This document shows, one piece after another, positions 50,834-52,148 of a stretch of DNA of 52,148 nucleotides. Source of the DNA: a virus; the IMG/VR virus record IMGVR_UViG_3300031722_000043, positions 1 through 52,148 of that record, one strand, 5' to 3'. The notes under the pieces are model-generated. The model did no database searches. It saw nothing but the letters and a program-made list of their open reading frames with translations, and was not told the DNA's origin. The stretch's first letter is position 1, and each line of letters opens with the position of its first letter. The position numbers and the translations under genes are program-made.

Positions 50834-51319
50834 TTAAAGTGATAACATGTCTCTAAACTCGTTTTTAAATTTCTCTCCGACAATTTTTGCATTTTCTGAT
50901 TTTAATAAACTCAGGCGGGAACCGGAACCCGCACCCGAATACGTACAAACGTAAGCCGAATGGCACAAACCGAACGCCGAAGCAGAACCATTATTCAAAA
51001 AATAAGGATAATGTCTGTATTTATCAGAGTTATAAATATCAATTCTTTCACCTTCATTGAAAGCTTCAGCAATTACTACACATTTATAAGTAGCTTTAAA
51101 AAAATCACGTAAATCTTCAGGTACGCAACTAAAATCAGGTACTGAAGGACGACCTGTTTCACTGAGTACATCTTCAAATGAGTTAATTCTTTCCTCAACT
51201 GGTTTTTGGAAAAACTCTTTCCCAAAGGTTTCCTCTAAAGCAGATTTTAACGCGGATGGATTACCATTGTAAAGTTGCCTGGCCGTGGTGTCACTAATTT
51301 GAATTGTTTTTGTCTTCAT
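50834..51319 (-). CDS. DGR target protein 2
   Basis: The 161-residue protein has its variable repeat at residues about 110-136. Before it lies the same constant segment as in target 1 (RPSVPDFSCVPEDLRDFFKATYKCVVIAEAFNE), and after it a similar end (GSRL...FKNEFRDML). It has a longer N-terminal part (1-45, KTIQISDTTARQLYNGNPSALKSALEETFGKEFF) absent from target 1. No signal peptide. Adjacent upstream gene of the target pair, so one template feeds two targets. Confidence 0.85.
   Translation of the reverse strand: MKTKTIQISDTTARQLYNGNPSALKSALEETFGKEFFQKPVEERINSFEDVLSETGRPSVPDFSCVPEDLRDFFKATYKCVVIAEAFNEGERIDIYNSDKYRHYPYFLNNGSASAFGLCHSAYVCTYSGAGSGSRLSLLKSENAKIVGEKFKNEFRDMLSL
50912..50990 (-). repeat. 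DGR variable repeat 2 (VR2)
   Basis: Aligned without gaps to the template (offset 571 bases), 16 differences, all at template adenines on the sense strand. The constant flanks TCTGCTTCGGCGTTCGGTTT and the GTTCCxGTTCCC end are intact. VR1 and VR2 differ from each other at many of these sites, so both have been mutated independently. Confidence 0.95.
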
Positions 51320-51366
51320 AAATTGTTTGATTTAATTGATATTTATAGTATGTATTAAATTATGTG

Positions 51367-51474
51367 TCAGCATTGTGTTATATAAAAATACCAGTAAGAA
51401 ATAATTACAACCGCCACGAATACTATAATAGCTATTCTAAAGTCTGGTCGTTTCTTTTTGTAAGGTGGATTCAT
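51367..51474 (-). CDS. tiny single-span membrane protein
   Basis: A 35-residue frame (MNPPYKKKRPDFRIAIIVFV, then one span and CQ-type end) with a basic head and one membrane span (about 14-31). Its ATG overlaps the stop of the next tiny gene by ATGA, which supports real translation. Such proteins can be missed by gene finders. Function unknown. Confidence 0.5.
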   Translation of the reverse strand: MNPPYKKKRPDFRIAIIVFVAVVIISYWYFYITQC

Positions 51475-51608
51475 AAGTCCGGAAGTTTATTGATGATACC
51501 TGATAACAGGCAAAGTGTAATGACGGTCATGGTGATGGTGCCTGCTATAAAACCTGTGGCAATGCCAAGTAATACGTCGTTTGTAAGGCGTTCTTTGAGT
51601 TGTTTCAT
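51471..51608 (-). CDS. tiny single-span membrane protein
   Basis: A 45-residue frame (MKQLKERLTNDVLLGIATGF, one membrane span at about 13-38, then NKLPDL). It starts one base before the stop of the DUF5131 gene region and overlaps the downstream 35-residue gene by ATGA. The two small membrane proteins come just before the DGR targets in the same direction. Function unknown. Confidence 0.5.
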   Translation of the reverse strand: MKQLKERLTNDVLLGIATGFIAGTITMTVITLCLLSGIINKLPDL

Positions 51609-51609
51609 A

Positions 51610-52148
51610 CTATGCTTCTATTTCGCCTTTAAGTACCATTTCTTCATATTCCGCTCTCATTACCGGTGCCAGCTCTTTCCAACATTCCGGACAAAACCAG
51701 TTGCCAGCATCGTCCATATGCATCTCTTCAATGTCGAATTCATTTTCGCAACTTTCGCATTTTTCCATGCAGGTGTCGGCACCGGTGAACAGATTGTATT
51801 TACGGGTTACGCAATCGTAAGTGTTTAATTCAATCCTTCCCCTACCAGTTAATTCAAGAATACTGTCTTTAAAATAAACCTTTGAATTATTCTCACGAAT
51901 AGGATGAATGACATCGCACATAAATTTAAATGCTTCTTTTTTCTTATATTTACCACCCGACAATAATCCAATTTTAAAAAGATTACAATATGGTGCTGAT
52001 TGTTCAATCATTTTCAAACTACTTTCAAAATCAATAATTGGCTCAATACTTGTAAATGTTGGAAAACCAGCTTCATGAAGTAATCTCATTCCTTCAATCC
52101 GTTCAGCATTGGTACTGGCTCCCTTTTCAAGTTCATCATGTCCGGTTA
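51610..52148 (-). CDS. DUF5131 / phage Gp37-Gp68 family protein, C-terminal part
   Basis: The frame stays open to the right edge, so the N-terminus with any radical-SAM-type CxxxCxxC motif lies outside. What remains (about 179 residues) has the family pattern: ERIEGMRLLHEAGFPTFTSIEPIIDFES, then a LLSGGKYKKKEAFKFMCDVI section, and a C-terminal zinc ribbon CESCENEF...CPECWKEL with two CxxC pairs. The role of the family is unknown. Ends one base from the tiny membrane gene. Confidence 0.8.
   Translation of the reverse strand, partial: TGHDELEKGASTNAERIEGMRLLHEAGFPTFTSIEPIIDFESSLKMIEQSAPYCNLFKIGLLSGGKYKKKEAFKFMCDVIHPIRENNSKVYFKDSILELTGRGRIELNTYDCVTRKYNLFTGADTCMEKCESCENEFDIEEMHMDDAGNWFCPECWKELAPVMRAEYEEMVLKGEIEA

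Overview
The window is a 52 kb, AT-rich stretch of a tailed temperate phage of the Bacteroidota. The host assignment rests on the kinds of protein seen (a Bacteroidota-type tyrosine integrase, a family-4 type holin, a DUF5675-like lysis protein, the TerL N-terminus) and is an inference. The virion genes (TerL, portal, scaffold, major capsid protein, tail-hub-like protein, ejection-type proteins, no recognisable tail sheath, tube or long tape measure) suggest a short-tailed podovirus. Left of the integrase lies the 3' half of a tRNA-Pro(UGG) with no 5' half beside it. That is what an unrecombined attP looks like, so the sequence probably comes from a free or circular phage genome rather than an integrated prophage. 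The right end cuts through a gene.

Layout: 1-1000, membrane protein, XRE repressor-like gene and attP. 1000-2259 (+), integrase. 2283-12918 (-), scaffold, major capsid protein, adaptor, tail fibre with SGNH esterase, holins, DUF5675 lysis protein, spanin-like protein and TerL. TerL appears to be split by an A10 slippery tract. 13044-16920 (+), a block of small genes including an HNH nuclease, a rhomboid protease and a RusA-like resolvase. 17009-41162 (-), portal, tail hub with two chitin-binding-like modules, ejection-type proteins and a giant 5322-residue polyvalent protein (metallopeptidase, SF2 helicase, N6 methyltransferase, pyrophosphatase-like and ART-like parts). 41328-41612 (+), a small basic protein. 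41613-42123, a structured intergenic region with hairpins and terminators. 42124-52148 (-), Rep-like protein, two DNA methyltransferases with an XRE regulator, small genes, an HD-domain protein, a diversity-generating retroelement (DGR) and the end of a DUF5131 gene.

The strongest special system is the DGR at about 48955-51319: a reverse transcriptase, one template repeat, and two adjacent paralogous target genes whose variable repeats differ from the template at 13 and 16 positions, every one a template adenine. The targets are small, lack signal peptides and lie among replication and modification genes, not with the tail genes. A second theme is a set of short dispersed repeats (CCCCTAAAGGGG family, 7-nt tandem arrays, a GTCTGAAC family) between genes and also in frame inside genes. 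A third is a pair of matching upstream modules with identical internal spacing in front of the scaffold and portal operons, probably the late promoters.
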